A DNA stretch of 46,393 bases from Bacteroidales bacterium H3 (GCA_001701135.1 DAAN01000016.1:1-46393), one strand, 5' to 3'. Numbered from the stretch's first letter, positions 1 to 8,717 are shown. A program made the numbers and translations. The notes: generated by a model from the letters alone, not told the origin.

Positions 1-2
1 AC

Positions 3-344
3 GCCCGCATCCGTTCGGTGCTCCGCAAGGCTCAGGAGCAGGGCTTCGCCGCATCGGCCTATGCCGCCGTGGTGCCCAACGACAAGGAGATAGCCCTCAT
101 CCAGACTCTTGCCGATTTCCCCGCCACAGTGCAGGAAGCAGGCCGCACCTACTCCCCCGCGCTTATCGCCAACTACACCTACGAGCTGGTGAAACAATAC
201 AACCAGTTCTATCACGACTATTCCATCCTGCGCGAGGAGGATGCCGCGGTGCGCTCGCTGCGACTGGCTCTCTGCGCCACGGTGGCCCGCACGGTTCGCC
301 TTGCCATGGGGCTTCTCGGTATCAGTGTGCCCGAACGCATGTAG
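3..344 (+). CDS. argS: Arginyl-tRNA synthetase, C-terminal part (5' truncated)
   Basis: This is the last part of a class I arginyl-tRNA synthetase, which charges tRNA-Arg in the cytoplasm. The reading frame is open to the window edge, and the residues before the first possible internal GTG (position 18) read ARIRSVLRK, a conserved ArgRS stretch, so the gene starts upstream of the window. The remainder is the anticodon-binding DALR domain, with the typical ANYTYELVKQYNQFYHD segment and the family's usual ending, GLLGISVPERM. Nothing suggests that the gene is broken; it is only cut by the window. Confidence 0.93.
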   Translation, partial: ARIRSVLRKAQEQGFAASAYAAVVPNDKEIALIQTLADFPATVQEAGRTYSPALIANYTYELVKQYNQFYHDYSILREEDAAVRSLRLALCATVARTVRLAMGLLGISVPERM

Positions 345-425
345 CCCGCGCCGCCTTGTCCGACAGGCGTTAAACTTTTCCGGCCGCCGGATGTCTTATA
401 TAATATATTGACGAATCATAAAATA

Positions 426-1151
426 ATGTACAATAACAACTACTCCGCACAGGATTCGTGGCAGCATATGCCCGATCCCAACACTCTCGACATGAAAGTG
501 TCGGCCGTGATGAAACAGGTCTATGTGAAGATGTTCCTGGCGCTGCTCGTTTCGGCAGCCGCCGCTGTGGGCGTCGCATTCATGGCACCCGAAATGGCAG
601 CGACCCTCTTCACCAACCGCTGGATCTACTGGGGTCTTGCCCTGGTTGAGCTGGGACTGGTGTTCTGGATTTCGGCGCGTCTGGGCAAAATGAGCCCGGG
701 CATGTCGACCGCCCTGTTCTTCCTTTTTGCAATAGTCAACGGGCTTACGCTCTCGATCATCTTCCTGGCATTCTCGTTTGCCTCGATATTCAAGACCTTC
801 CTGATCACGGCGGCCGTGTTCGGCGCCATGAGCGTCTATGGCTACTTCACCAGCCGCGACCTCACAAAAATCGGTTCCTTCCTGGTGATGGCGCTCTTCG
901 GCCTCATCATCTGCTGCGTGATCAACATCTTCTGGGCCAACAGCACCTTTGAATGGATCGTGAGCGGTCTGGGCGTGCTGATTTTCATCGGCCTTACCGC
1001 ATGGGACACCCAGAAAATCAAGCAAATGGCCTCGATGAACATGGGTATGCCCAACGGCAGCCTCGCCACCTGGGGCGCCCTCTCGCTCTACCTCGACTTT
1101 ATCAACCTCTTCATCTATCTGCTCCGTTTCTTCGGAAACTCCCGCAACTAA
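426..1151 (+). CDS. Bax inhibitor-1/YccA family membrane protein
   Basis: A 242-residue integral membrane protein of the Bax inhibitor-1/YccA (UPF0005) family. Seven hydrophobic segments follow a short polar N-terminus, and the last part carries the family signature FIGLTAWDTQKIK, with the conserved aspartate near the last helices. Family members act as pH-sensitive Ca2+ leak channels or modulate membrane proteases; the substrate here is unknown. I chose the ATG at 426; an in-frame TTG at 408 would add six residues. A small intrinsic terminator follows the gene, so it is probably monocistronic. Confidence 0.9.
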   Translation: MYNNNYSAQDSWQHMPDPNTLDMKVSAVMKQVYVKMFLALLVSAAAAVGVAFMAPEMAATLFTNRWIYWGLALVELGLVFWISARLGKMSPGMSTALFFLFAIVNGLTLSIIFLAFSFASIFKTFLITAAVFGAMSVYGYFTSRDLTKIGSFLVMALFGLIICCVINIFWANSTFEWIVSGLGVLIFIGLTAWDTQKIKQMASMNMGMPNGSLATWGALSLYLDFINLFIYLLRFFGNSRN

Positions 1152-1179
1152 TCTCCATCGGGATACATCTCCTGAACAA

Positions 1180-1201
1180 CCGTCCGCGACGGCTATTTTT
1201 T
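1180..1201 (+). terminator. Intrinsic terminator after the Bax inhibitor gene
   Basis: A short stem CCGTC/GACGG with a three-base loop is followed by CTATTTTTT. The same sequence is also the left arm of a longer imperfect inverted repeat (1177-1191 with 1215-1229, 14 of 15 matching), so the 154-nt gap before wecC holds two overlapping folds. Confidence 0.6.
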
Positions 1202-1304
1202 AGGCTATACGTGTCGTCGCGGACCGTTGTATCTACAATAAACCTGAACTTGCTTACGTTATTTTTAGTGACATTCTTTAAAAAATATTAAAAACACACA
1301 AAAT

Positions 1305-2510
1305 ATGAAAGTTTGTTTCATGGGGCTCGGTTATATCGGTCTGCCCACGGCAATAATTGCTGCAAAACACGGAATTAATGTCACGGGCGTGGATATCAAT
1401 CCCGATGTAGTGGCCAAAACCAACGCCGGCGAGCTTCACATAGTGGAGCCGGGTCTGGGCGACATGCTCCGGGACGTGATCCAAGCCGGCAGCCTGCGCG
1501 CCGTCACCAAGCCCGAAGTGAGCGATGCTTACTTTATTGTAGTGCCCACACCCTTCAAAGGCAATCACCAACCTGATGTCTCGTTTGTCGAGGCAGCTAC
1601 ACGCGCCGTCATCCCCGTGCTGAAGGAAGGCGATCTCTACGTCATCGAATCCACTTCCCCCGTGGGCACCACCGAGGCTATGGCTGAAATCATTTTCAAC
1701 GAACGCCCCGAGCTGAAAGGCAAAATTTATATCGCATATTGCCCCGAGCGTGTACTCCCCGGCAACATCATCCACGAGCTGGTACACAATGACCGCGTGA
1801 TAGGCGGCTTGGACGAGGCCTCCACTCGCAAGGCCATGGACTTTTATTCCAAATTTGTCCAGGGTACTCTCCATCCCACCAACGCCCGCACTGCCGAGAT
1901 GTGTAAGCTGACCGAGAACTCCTCACGTGATGTCCAGATAGCCTTTGCCAACGAACTCTCTTTCATCTGCGACCACGCCGGCATTAACGTCTGGGAGTTG
2001 ATCGACCTGGCCAATAAACACCCCCGCGTCAACATCCTGCGGCCCGGATGCGGCGTCGGCGGCCACTGCATAGCCGTTGACCCTTATTTCATCACCGCCG
2101 ATTTCCCCGGCGAATCCAAACTCATTGCCACTGCCCGTACCGTCAACAACTACAAAGCCGAGTGGTGTGCCGAGAAGGTCAAAAACGCCATGCTCCGTTT
2201 CGAGCTTGACCACGGCCGCAAACCCGTGGTAGCCATGATGGGCGTAGCCTTTAAACCCGATATCGATGACCTGCGCGAGTCCCCCGCCAAATATATAATC
2301 TCCAAGGTGATGCAGAAATGCAACAACGCCGATATCCTGGTGGTGGAACCCAACATCGAGCAGCACAACGTATTCAAGCTCACACCCTACCGCGAAGCCT
2401 ATGACCGGGCCGATATCGTGGTATTCCTTACCGCACATACGCCCTTCAAGTCACTGGAGTGGCGCGACGACAAGGTCATTCTGGATTTCTGCGGCATCTT
2501 CAAGAAATGA
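1305..2510 (+). CDS. wecC: UDP-N-acetyl-D-mannosamine dehydrogenase
   Basis: A 401-residue NAD-dependent dehydrogenase of the UDP-glucose/UDP-ManNAc dehydrogenase family, which oxidises UDP-ManNAc to UDP-ManNAcA in the cytoplasm. The N-terminal Rossmann motif GLGYIGLPT lies at about residues 7-15 and is followed by VDINPDVV. The catalytic cysteine is C255 in GVGGHCIAVDPYF. The length is normal for the family. The assignment to ManNAc rather than glucose rests on the adjacent epimerase (wecB) and WecG-type transferase. The stop overlaps the start of the next gene as ATGA, so the two are probably translationally coupled. Confidence 0.92.
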   Translation: MKVCFMGLGYIGLPTAIIAAKHGINVTGVDINPDVVAKTNAGELHIVEPGLGDMLRDVIQAGSLRAVTKPEVSDAYFIVVPTPFKGNHQPDVSFVEAATRAVIPVLKEGDLYVIESTSPVGTTEAMAEIIFNERPELKGKIYIAYCPERVLPGNIIHELVHNDRVIGGLDEASTRKAMDFYSKFVQGTLHPTNARTAEMCKLTENSSRDVQIAFANELSFICDHAGINVWELIDLANKHPRVNILRPGCGVGGHCIAVDPYFITADFPGESKLIATARTVNNYKAEWCAEKVKNAMLRFELDHGRKPVVAMMGVAFKPDIDDLRESPAKYIISKVMQKCNNADILVVEPNIEQHNVFKLTPYREAYDRADIVVFLTAHTPFKSLEWRDDKVILDFCGIFKK

Positions 2511-3214
2511 TGGAGACTCGAACACGCACCCTGAACGGTATCACGGTCAACGGCTTTCGCTCCTGGGATGAAATCCTGGATCATGTGGATCGTGACCGCC
2601 GCATATACGTGGCCATCAATGCCGAGAAAATCATTGCCGCACCTGACAAGGTGCGCGATATGATCAACCGCAACGTCGGTTATTGCGACGGCATCGGCGC
2701 GGTCAAGGCTCTGCGTCGTAAGGGCCTGCGTGATGTAGTGCGCTTGCCCGGATGTGAACTTTGGCTCAAAATCATCGACCGATACCACTCGTCGTGGCGA
2801 TTTTATCTCATCGGCGCCTCTCCCGAGGTTCATGAGGCAACAGTGAAAAAGCTGCGTGAAGAATACCCTGACATTCAGTTCGCGGGACATCGCGACGGCT
2901 ATATCCGCGACGACGCGGCCCGGCAGACTCTGATAGCCGATGTGGCCGCCAAGCGCCCCGACGCCGTCTTTGTGGCCATGGGTTCACCTAAGCAGGAATT
3001 GCTCATGACCGAAATGCAGGCACGCCATCATGCTGTATACGTGGGCTTGGGCGGCAGTTACGACGTATATACAGGCGCCGTGAAACGCGCGCCCAAGATG
3101 TGGCGTCGCCTCAATCTGGAATTCATGTACCGCCTGGTGCGTCAGCCCTCCAGATGGCGCCGACAGCTCAATTACATACCGTTCCTATTCCGTCTTTACA
3201 CCGGACGTCTCTGA
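2507..3214 (+). CDS. wecG: WecG/TagA/CpsF family glycosyltransferase
   Basis: A 235-residue GT26 glycosyltransferase. This family transfers ManNAc or ManNAcA from the UDP-sugar to a lipid-linked GlcNAc acceptor on the inner membrane. Family features are the [12 protein letters not shown] segment, [21 protein letters not shown] and the ending [18 protein letters not shown]. The start is one of two adjacent ATG codons (2507 or 2510) that overlap the wecC stop; an upstream in-frame ATG inside wecC is unlikely. With wecB and wecC on either side it forms a complete make-and-transfer unit, so ManNAcA is the inferred donor sugar. Confidence 0.85.
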   Translation: MMETRTRTLNGITVNGFRSWDEILDHVDRDRRIYVAINAEKIIAAPDKVRDMINRNVGYCDGIGAVKALRRKGLRDVVRLPGCELWLKIIDRYHSSWRFYLIGASPEVHEATVKKLREEYPDIQFAGHRDGYIRDDAARQTLIADVAAKRPDAVFVAMGSPKQELLMTEMQARHHAVYVGLGGSYDVYTGAVKRAPKMWRRLNLEFMYRLVRQPSRWRRQLNYIPFLFRLYTGRL

Positions 3215-3221
3215 CAGAATT

Positions 3222-4379
3222 ATGAAAACAATAATGCTCGTGTTCGGGACACGCCCCGAAGCTATCAAAATGGCACCCCTGGTGCAGGAATTCCAACGTC
3301 ACCCCGACCGCTACAAGACCGTGGTGTGCGTCACAGGGCAGCATCGACAAATGCTGGACCAGGTGCTCCAGCTCTTTGAAATCGTTCCCGATTACGACCT
3401 TGACATCATGAAACAGGGCCAGGATCTCTATGACGTCACCTCACGCATTCTCATAGGCATGCGCGACGTCCTCAAAGAGGAGCGTCCCGACCTGCTGCTG
3501 GTACACGGCGACACCTCCACCTCCACTGCCGCGGCTCTGAGCGCTTTTTACGCACAGGTGCCCGTGGGACACGTGGAGGCCGGTCTGCGCACATACGATA
3601 TTTACAGCCCGTGGCCCGAAGAGATGAACCGCCAGATCACCGGACGCCTGGCCTCACTGCATTTCGCACCAACCGACCTGAGCCGCAATAATCTTCTCGG
3701 CGAGAAGGTTGCAGATGACAATATTGAGGTGACCGGGAACACTGTCATCGACGCTCTGCACCGTGTCGTGGACAAAATAGAGAAGGATCCCGCGCTTGAG
3801 CGCGAGTTGGCCGATCACATCCGTCAGGCCGGATACGATCTCGGACGTCTTGACGCCGGTCGACGCATGGTTCTGATCACCGGTCACCGCCGTGAGAATT
3901 TCGGCGAAGGATTCATGAACATATGCTACGCCATCAAGGATCTGGCCGAGAAATACCCCCAGGTGGATTTCGTATATCCCATGCACCTCAATCCCAACGT
4001 GCGGCGCCCCATCAACGAGGTTTTCGGAAACATCTCGCACGGCAACGCATTTTTCATCGAGCCGCTGGAATACCTCTATTTCGTCTATATGATGAAACGC
4101 GCACACCTGATCCTCACCGATAGCGGGGGCATCCAGGAGGAAGCCCCCTCGCTGGGCAAACCGGTACTGGTGATGCGTGAGGTGACCGAGCGTCCCGAGG
4201 CTCTGCAGGCCGGCACCATCAAGCTGGTCGGCACCGACCGGGAACGTATCATCACCGAGGCATCACGTTACCTCGACGATGACGAGTATTATACAGCGAG
4301 CCAGCGCATAGCCAATCCCTACGGCGACGGTCACGCCTGTGAGCGTATCGTTTCCCGCGTGGACCGTTTCTTTGCCTGA
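3222..4379 (+). CDS. wecB: UDP-N-acetylglucosamine 2-epimerase (non-hydrolysing)
   Basis: A 385-residue epimerase that interconverts UDP-GlcNAc and UDP-ManNAc. It begins with the typical [17 protein letters not shown] and contains [24 protein letters not shown], the [11 protein letters not shown] loop at about residue 220, and [20 protein letters not shown] near the C-terminus, all of which are family signatures. It starts 8 nt after wecG, so wecC-wecG-wecB behave as one operon feeding UDP-ManNAcA into a surface polysaccharide. The gene ends 15 nt from the convergent membrane-protein gene. Confidence 0.95.
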   Translation: MKTIMLVFGTRPEAIKMAPLVQEFQRHPDRYKTVVCVTGQHRQMLDQVLQLFEIVPDYDLDIMKQGQDLYDVTSRILIGMRDVLKEERPDLLLVHGDTSTSTAAALSAFYAQVPVGHVEAGLRTYDIYSPWPEEMNRQITGRLASLHFAPTDLSRNNLLGEKVADDNIEVTGNTVIDALHRVVDKIEKDPALERELADHIRQAGYDLGRLDAGRRMVLITGHRRENFGEGFMNICYAIKDLAEKYPQVDFVYPMHLNPNVRRPINEVFGNISHGNAFFIEPLEYLYFVYMMKRAHLILTDSGGIQEEAPSLGKPVLVMREVTERPEALQAGTIKLVGTDRERIITEASRYLDDDEYYTASQRIANPYGDGHACERIVSRVDRFFA

Positions 4380-4393
4380 AAGACTTTCCGGTC

Positions 4394-4918
4394 TCAGCCA
4401 TGCAGCGCGTCGCGGTAGTCGCGAAGAAAGCGGAAAAGCACGCGCAATCCTACGATAAGACCCACAACTGCGCCGGCGCATATCCCGTAGAACAGATATA
4501 TGTCGGCATGGACATCGTAGGCCATTACGGCGCACCAGAATATTGCAAACGGCATGGCCACCGCCAGCCACAACAGGTGGATTTTCCGACATTTGAGTGT
4601 ACGTTCAAGCACCTCGGCTACCGGCATCGCCGACAGATCTATCGCCTTGATGGAATTGGCCAGGAAATGGTCGGTGGCGGCCGCTGCCATCAACAGTATC
4701 ACATATCCGGCGATGATCCATGGCGAGCTGATGCCCCCGTTGCGCAATGCAAGCGGTCCGACCAACGCCATCACAACGCTCAGCCTTGAAAAGCGGCGGT
4801 ATTGGTCGCCAAGGCGTTGCAGCGCTGTGCGTCGGTTGCTTTCGGGGCACCCGTCATTCTCTGTGTTGATGCTCTTTTTGGCTGAATCCCAGCTCGATTT
4901 CATTTCATCTATCTTCAT
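4394..4918 (-). CDS. Four-helix membrane protein paired with ECF sigma factor
   Basis: A 174-residue protein that I do not recognise by name. A hydrophilic N-terminal stretch of about 45 residues is followed by four hydrophobic segments (around LSVVMALVGPLAL, WIIAGYVILLMAAAA, LLWLAVAMPFAIFW and GICAGAVVGLIVGL). It lies 51 nt downstream of the ECF sigma gene on the same strand. This layout, a cytoplasmic N-terminus plus membrane helices behind a sigma factor, is common for Bacteroidetes sigma/membrane-partner pairs, so an anti-sigma-like role is a reasonable inference. No zinc-binding anti-sigma motif is visible. Confidence 0.7.
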   Translation of the reverse strand: MKIDEMKSSWDSAKKSINTENDGCPESNRRTALQRLGDQYRRFSRLSVVMALVGPLALRNGGISSPWIIAGYVILLMAAAATDHFLANSIKAIDLSAMPVAEVLERTLKCRKIHLLWLAVAMPFAIFWCAVMAYDVHADIYLFYGICAGAVVGLIVGLRVLFRFLRDYRDALHG

Positions 4919-4969
4919 AAGTAAATGTTCAAAAATATTTTTATTACCCCATTTATTTTAAACTAACTC

Positions 4970-5566
4970 TTATTCATCTGTTGCTATGGCAGCCAATCGC
5001 TCCTTGGCGCGTTTGAGCCTCGACGCCACCGCATTGCGGCTCAGACCGGTCACCTCAGCGATTTCGTCATACGGCTTTTCATCGAGCCACATCATGATCA
5101 CCGATTTGTCGAGGGGCGACAACCGGGAAATCAACCGGTACATCAATTCATAACGTTCGACCTCCGTAGCCGTCGAGTCCTCGAAAAGTTCGCGGTAGAA
5201 CTCATTGTGCGCCTCGGCCTGCCGCTCTCCGCTCTTCATCTTCCGGCGGGAACTGATGCAGGAATTGAGTGTGACCCTGTAGACCCAGGTCGACAAATTG
5301 CTGTCGCGCCGGAAGCTGCCGATGCCCCGCCATATATTGAGCAGCGCATCCTGTCGCAGATCCTCAAAATCCTCCTTGGAACCGGCAAACGAAAGGCATA
5401 TCATCGCAATCAGATTGCTCTGATTGCGTGTAATCTCACGAAAACACACTTCGGCCGCTCTCCGGCTTTCAGCGTCGGCCGACACCATCGCCATTATGCG
5501 TGCGGCAAACATCCGCACTTTCACCGACAGCGGCACCGACACCGGTAGATTTATTGTAAATGACAT
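4970..5566 (-). CDS. ECF RNA polymerase sigma factor
   Basis: A 198-residue sigma-70 family protein of the extracytoplasmic-function type. Region 2 covers roughly residues 48-105 (EDFEDLRQDALLNIWRGIG, then STWVYRVTLNSC). Region 4 lies near the C-terminus, with the helix-turn-helix PYDEIAEVTGLSRNAVASRL. It would direct RNA polymerase to a small regulon. It is the first gene of a two-gene minus-strand unit with the membrane protein. The intergenic stretch before it (5567-5857) is shared with a divergent small gene and contains two GTTAACG blocks 10 bp apart, which may be regulatory. Confidence 0.9.
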   Translation of the reverse strand: MSFTINLPVSVPLSVKVRMFAARIMAMVSADAESRRAAEVCFREITRNQSNLIAMICLSFAGSKEDFEDLRQDALLNIWRGIGSFRRDSNLSTWVYRVTLNSCISSRRKMKSGERQAEAHNEFYRELFEDSTATEVERYELMYRLISRLSPLDKSVIMMWLDEKPYDEIAEVTGLSRNAVASRLKRAKERLAAIATDE

Positions 5567-5735
5567 ATCAGAGAATTGTTGTGATTGTGGAACGGCGGTT
5601 TTCCGCAGATTTCACAATATTAGACGCCGTCATCGGTTGAAAGTGTCACCATTTCGGGGGTGAAAATGTGAACAAAGGTTATATTTTGCAATTATAGAGT
5701 TAACGTATGTTAACGGGGGGGGTAATTTTTTGTTG

Positions 5736-5743
5736 TAAATTTG
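5736..5743 (+). promoter_or_regulatory. Possible -7 box of the small secreted ORF
   Basis: TAAATTTG fits the Bacteroidetes -7 consensus TAnnTTTG. No clear -33 TTG lies about 20 nt upstream; that position is occupied by an eight-G run (5715-5722) preceded by two GTTAACG blocks (from 5699). The predicted 5' leader is about 110 nt. Confidence 0.35.
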
Positions 5744-5857
5744 CACATCCTTTTTTTCCGCGACCGGATTCACTCCGTCAGGCGCAATATTTTCCTGATT
5801 AGAGACAATTCTTTCCAATTCACTAATCCTAAAATAGTATAACCTCAATCAACCCTT

Positions 5858-6091
5858 ATGCAAAAACTATTACTCATTTTTGCATGGATACTCTCCGTGT
5901 CGTTGCCCGCGTTGGCGCAGAGCACCGAAGAGCCTATCGAAGGCACAAAGGGCGGTGTGACATATATTATTAAAAATATTACAATTCCCGGTCAGTCTAC
6001 GAAGACCGCCATGGCTGTGGTGAAATCTATTGCTACGGGCATTAGCGAACTCACGTTTTATACACCTTCATTGTGTTCACAGAACAAATGA
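5858..6091 (+). CDS. Small secreted protein, possibly a truncated repeat protein
   Basis: A 77-residue ORF that I do not recognise. It starts with a clear Sec signal peptide (MQKLLLIFAWILSVSLPALAQ, cleavage expected after ALA). The mature part, about 55 residues, contains GGVTYIIKNITIPG and SIATGISELTF and then stops abruptly after a short unrelated-looking tail. The start of the mature part faintly resembles the first repeat of secreted BspA-like leucine-rich-repeat proteins, so it could be the remnant of a longer surface protein; this is a guess. A strong terminator follows immediately, supporting a real transcription unit. Confidence 0.5.
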   Translation: MQKLLLIFAWILSVSLPALAQSTEEPIEGTKGGVTYIIKNITIPGQSTKTAMAVVKSIATGISELTFYTPSLCSQNK

Positions 6092-6095
6092 CGAT

Positions 6096-6126
6096 GAGGC
6101 CCCGGCTTTCGAAAAGCCGGGGCCTC
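6096..6126. terminator. Bidirectional terminator hairpin
   Basis: A perfect 14-bp inverted repeat (GAGGCCCCGGCTTT and its complement) with a three-base loop lies between the convergent small secreted ORF and the FKBP lipoprotein gene. It probably ends transcription from both sides. Confidence 0.8.
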
Positions 6127-6150
6127 TAATCGGTTATATGTCAGGAATGA

Positions 6151-7077
6151 TTATTTCTTGGGGGCGGGAGCGTTGTCGTCGGGAGTGGGCTGGGCGTCGA
6201 TAACCTCAACTTCGAAGATGAGGGTCTCGTTGGGGCCGATAAGGCCGCCGGCACCGTTGTCGCCGTAAGCGAGTTCGCCGGGGATAACCACGGTGTATTT
6301 GCCACCTTTACCTACGAGGGTGAGGGCTTCGTTGAAGCCGGGGATGAAGGCGTTGGCGCGGGCAAGGTAGGGATTTTCCTTGGTCTGGTCAAACACTTTG
6401 CCGTCGGTCTTCATGCCTTTGTAGCGGATGGAGACTTTGTCGGTGGGTTTCACTTTCTTGGCGTCGCCGGGATTGTCGATTTTGTAGACGATGCCGCTGG
6501 GAGCCTGGGTGTAGCCCTCTTTCTTTACTTTTTCGATGTAGGCCTTGCCGGCTGCGGTGTTATCCTTGTATTCCTTGGATTCGCGTAAGCGGGCAGCCTG
6601 CTTCTCCTGCATGCGCTGCTGGAGTTTGTCGGCTATGGTCTGATAGTTGGCGTAGTATACGTCGGGAGTGCTGACGGAATCCTGCATGAACACATTTTCG
6701 AATGCCTTGTAGATTACGTCGGGATCAAGCGATATGCCTTCGCGGTTGAGACCGTTGACAGGCTGCATGAGCTGCATGCCTATCTGCATGCCCTGGAAGT
6801 AGGCCATCTTTGAGGTGTCGGCCATGAGAACGGCCTTTACGCCCTCGAGGAACTCTTTTTTGCTCATCTTGGCGTAGGTGGCGGAGTCCATCTGGTGCTT
6901 AAGTCCATCGAACGACTGGTTCTGCTGCATGCCGACGAATTCGCCGAGAGCCACGGCCAGAGAGTCGTTGAAAGGTTTGTCGGCGTCAGCGGAGCTGTCC
7001 GACTTGTTGCATGAGGTGAGGGCGCCGAGGGTGAGGGCGGCCACACCGAGAGAAAGAATAAATTTTCTCATTGTCAA
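6151..7077 (-). CDS. FKBP-type peptidyl-prolyl isomerase, lipoprotein
   Basis: A 308-residue FKBP-type prolyl cis-trans isomerase. The N-terminus is a lipoprotein signal with lipobox LTSC (about residues 20-23), so the protein is probably anchored to a membrane facing the periplasm. An FKBP_N-like helical dimerisation region follows, and the C-terminal FKBP domain carries YKGMKTDGKVFDQT, VIPGELAYGDNGAGGLIGPNETLIFEVEV and related family motifs. It is the last of three FKBP genes on the minus strand, 15 nt downstream of the second. An alternative ATG two codons downstream (7071) is possible. Confidence 0.9.
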   Translation of the reverse strand: MTMRKFILSLGVAALTLGALTSCNKSDSSADADKPFNDSLAVALGEFVGMQQNQSFDGLKHQMDSATYAKMSKKEFLEGVKAVLMADTSKMAYFQGMQIGMQLMQPVNGLNREGISLDPDVIYKAFENVFMQDSVSTPDVYYANYQTIADKLQQRMQEKQAARLRESKEYKDNTAAGKAYIEKVKKEGYTQAPSGIVYKIDNPGDAKKVKPTDKVSIRYKGMKTDGKVFDQTKENPYLARANAFIPGFNEALTLVGKGGKYTVVIPGELAYGDNGAGGLIGPNETLIFEVEVIDAQPTPDDNAPAPKK

Positions 7078-7092
7078 ATGATTGTTAGTTAC

Positions 7093-8004
7093 TTATTGGT
7101 TATTTTTTTTGATAATGTCGAGCAAGGTGACGGTGAAATCGAGGGCGGCGCCTGGAGGAATCACGCCGCCGCCGGCACCGCGGTCGCCATAGCCTAAGGC
7201 CGGGGGGATAAAGAGCCGGTAGGTGCCTCCCGGGCGCATCATCTGCAACCCTTCGGAGAACCCTTTGACCACACCGTTGACGGGGAGGTCGATGGGCTTT
7301 TCGGTCTCGTCGAATATGGTGCCGTCGGCCAGGGCGCCTTTGTAGGTCACGCGCACGGTGTCGTCGGCTTTGGGGGAGTCTCCCTCACCCTCGCTGATGA
7401 CCTCGAAGAGGAGCCCCGAGGGGCATTTGATCACACCTTCGCGCGCGCCCTCTTTATCCAGAAAAGCGAGCTGCGACTCGGGCGAGAGGGCTGCGGGAGC
7501 GGGATACATCTTCTGCATCTCGGATTCGAGATAATGATTGGCGGTCTCGCGGTCGAAGCCGAAAGTGTTTCCTTCCATGGCTTCGGCAAGGGCGCTGACA
7601 TAGCTGTCGGGAGTCAGGGGAAACCCCATCCCCACCATGTTGTCGAAGCGCTCGAAGTTGGCTATGGCCATGCGCACGCCCGCATAGTAGGGGGAATCCT
7701 CTTTGCGGATGTCGAATGCGTGGCGGATGCCGTCGATGAAACGGCTCACGGCTGTTGAATCGCCGGGAAATCGGTTGGCGATGTCGGGTTTGAGGTAAAA
7801 TGCCATCACTGTGGCATATGCGCGGTTTATTGAGTCGGCTTCCGCGCGACTGATGAAAATGTGGCCTGCCGCCACCGAATCGGCCGGGGCGACCGCTGTC
7901 GTCGACCGGTCGGCTTTCTGGCCGTTGGCAACAGGCTCAGCGGCCGTGGCGATCGCAGGGAGCGCCACGGCTGCGGCCAATAATATGCTTTGAATGCGAT
8001 TCAT
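7093..8004 (-). CDS. FKBP-type peptidyl-prolyl isomerase, secreted
   Basis: A 303-residue FKBP-type isomerase. The chosen start at 8004 gives a Sec signal peptide (MNRIQSILLAAAVALPAIATA) and lies 7 nt after the stop of the upstream FKBP gene; a longer reading frame exists but would overlap that gene and hide the signal. The N-terminal half is helical FKBP_N-like sequence, and the C-terminal FKBP domain contains VTYKGALADGTIFDET and FIPPALGYGDRGAGGG. There is no lipobox, so a soluble periplasmic protein is expected. It is the middle gene of a three-FKBP unit. Confidence 0.88.
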   Translation of the reverse strand: MNRIQSILLAAAVALPAIATAAEPVANGQKADRSTTAVAPADSVAAGHIFISRAEADSINRAYATVMAFYLKPDIANRFPGDSTAVSRFIDGIRHAFDIRKEDSPYYAGVRMAIANFERFDNMVGMGFPLTPDSYVSALAEAMEGNTFGFDRETANHYLESEMQKMYPAPAALSPESQLAFLDKEGAREGVIKCPSGLLFEVISEGEGDSPKADDTVRVTYKGALADGTIFDETEKPIDLPVNGVVKGFSEGLQMMRPGGTYRLFIPPALGYGDRGAGGGVIPPGAALDFTVTLLDIIKKNNQ

Positions 8005-8011
8005 TCCTGCG

Positions 8012-8647
8012 TCAGGCTTCGGCTTTGTAGACCTTAAGCAACTCGACGTCGAAGAGAAGAGTCTGGTTGGGGCCGATGGGGCCGCCGGGGGTGCCGGAGG
8101 GACCGTAGGCAAGCTGCGAGGGGATGAAGAGGCGCCATTTGTCACCTTCGCGCATGAGCTGGAGAGCCTCCACCCATCCGGGAATCACCTGGGTAACGCC
8201 GAATGTGGCGGGTACGCCGCGGTCGACCGACGAGTCGAACTTGGTGCCGTCGAGCAGAGTGCCGGTGTAGTGCACTTCCACCTGGTCTTTGGCTTCGGGC
8301 GAGATGCCTGTGCCCTCTTTGAGCACTTCATACTGCAGGCCTGAGGGGAGAGTCTTCACCTCGGGGCGTTTGCCGTTCTTTTCGAGATACTCTTTGCCCT
8401 CGCGTTCGTTCACCTCGGCCATCTTGGAGGCTTCGGCGCGCTGTTTCTCCTCCATGGCGGAGAAGAATTTCTGTATTTCAGCCTTGGCCTCGTCGTAGGT
8501 CATCTTGGGCTGGCTGCCGTTGAACACTGCGGCAACACCGTCGGCGAAGTCGCCCACATTGAGTTCCTGAATGCCGGAGGCACGGAAATTGTTGCCCATG
8601 CTCAGTCCCAGGGCGTAGCTGATGCGGTCTAAATTGTTGTTATCCAT
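8012..8647 (-). CDS. FKBP-type peptidyl-prolyl isomerase, FklB-like, cytoplasmic
   Basis: A 211-residue FklB/Mip-type isomerase without a signal peptide. The N-terminal dimerisation region starts RISYALGLSMGNNF, a common FklB opening, and is followed by a long charged helix (residues about 60-100). The C-terminal FKBP domain carries VHYTGTLLDGTKFDSS and FIPSQLAYGPSGTPGG. It is the first gene of the three-FKBP minus-strand unit. A -7 box reading TAACTTTG on the minus strand lies about 65 nt upstream (8710-8717). Confidence 0.9.
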   Translation of the reverse strand: MDNNNLDRISYALGLSMGNNFRASGIQELNVGDFADGVAAVFNGSQPKMTYDEAKAEIQKFFSAMEEKQRAEASKMAEVNEREGKEYLEKNGKRPEVKTLPSGLQYEVLKEGTGISPEAKDQVEVHYTGTLLDGTKFDSSVDRGVPATFGVTQVIPGWVEALQLMREGDKWRLFIPSQLAYGPSGTPGGPIGPNQTLLFDVELLKVYKAEA

Positions 8648-8709
8648 TATTTTACGAATATTAATAGTTGAAACGGGAGTGCCGAGTCTGCAATCCGGGC
8701 TTCAACATG

Positions 8710-8717
8710 CAAAGTTA
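8710..8717 (-). promoter_or_regulatory. -7 promoter box of the FKBP unit
   Basis: On the minus strand this reads TAACTTTG, matching the Bacteroidetes -7 consensus. The -33 TTG is not clear; AT-rich sequence lies at the expected distance. Confidence 0.45.
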
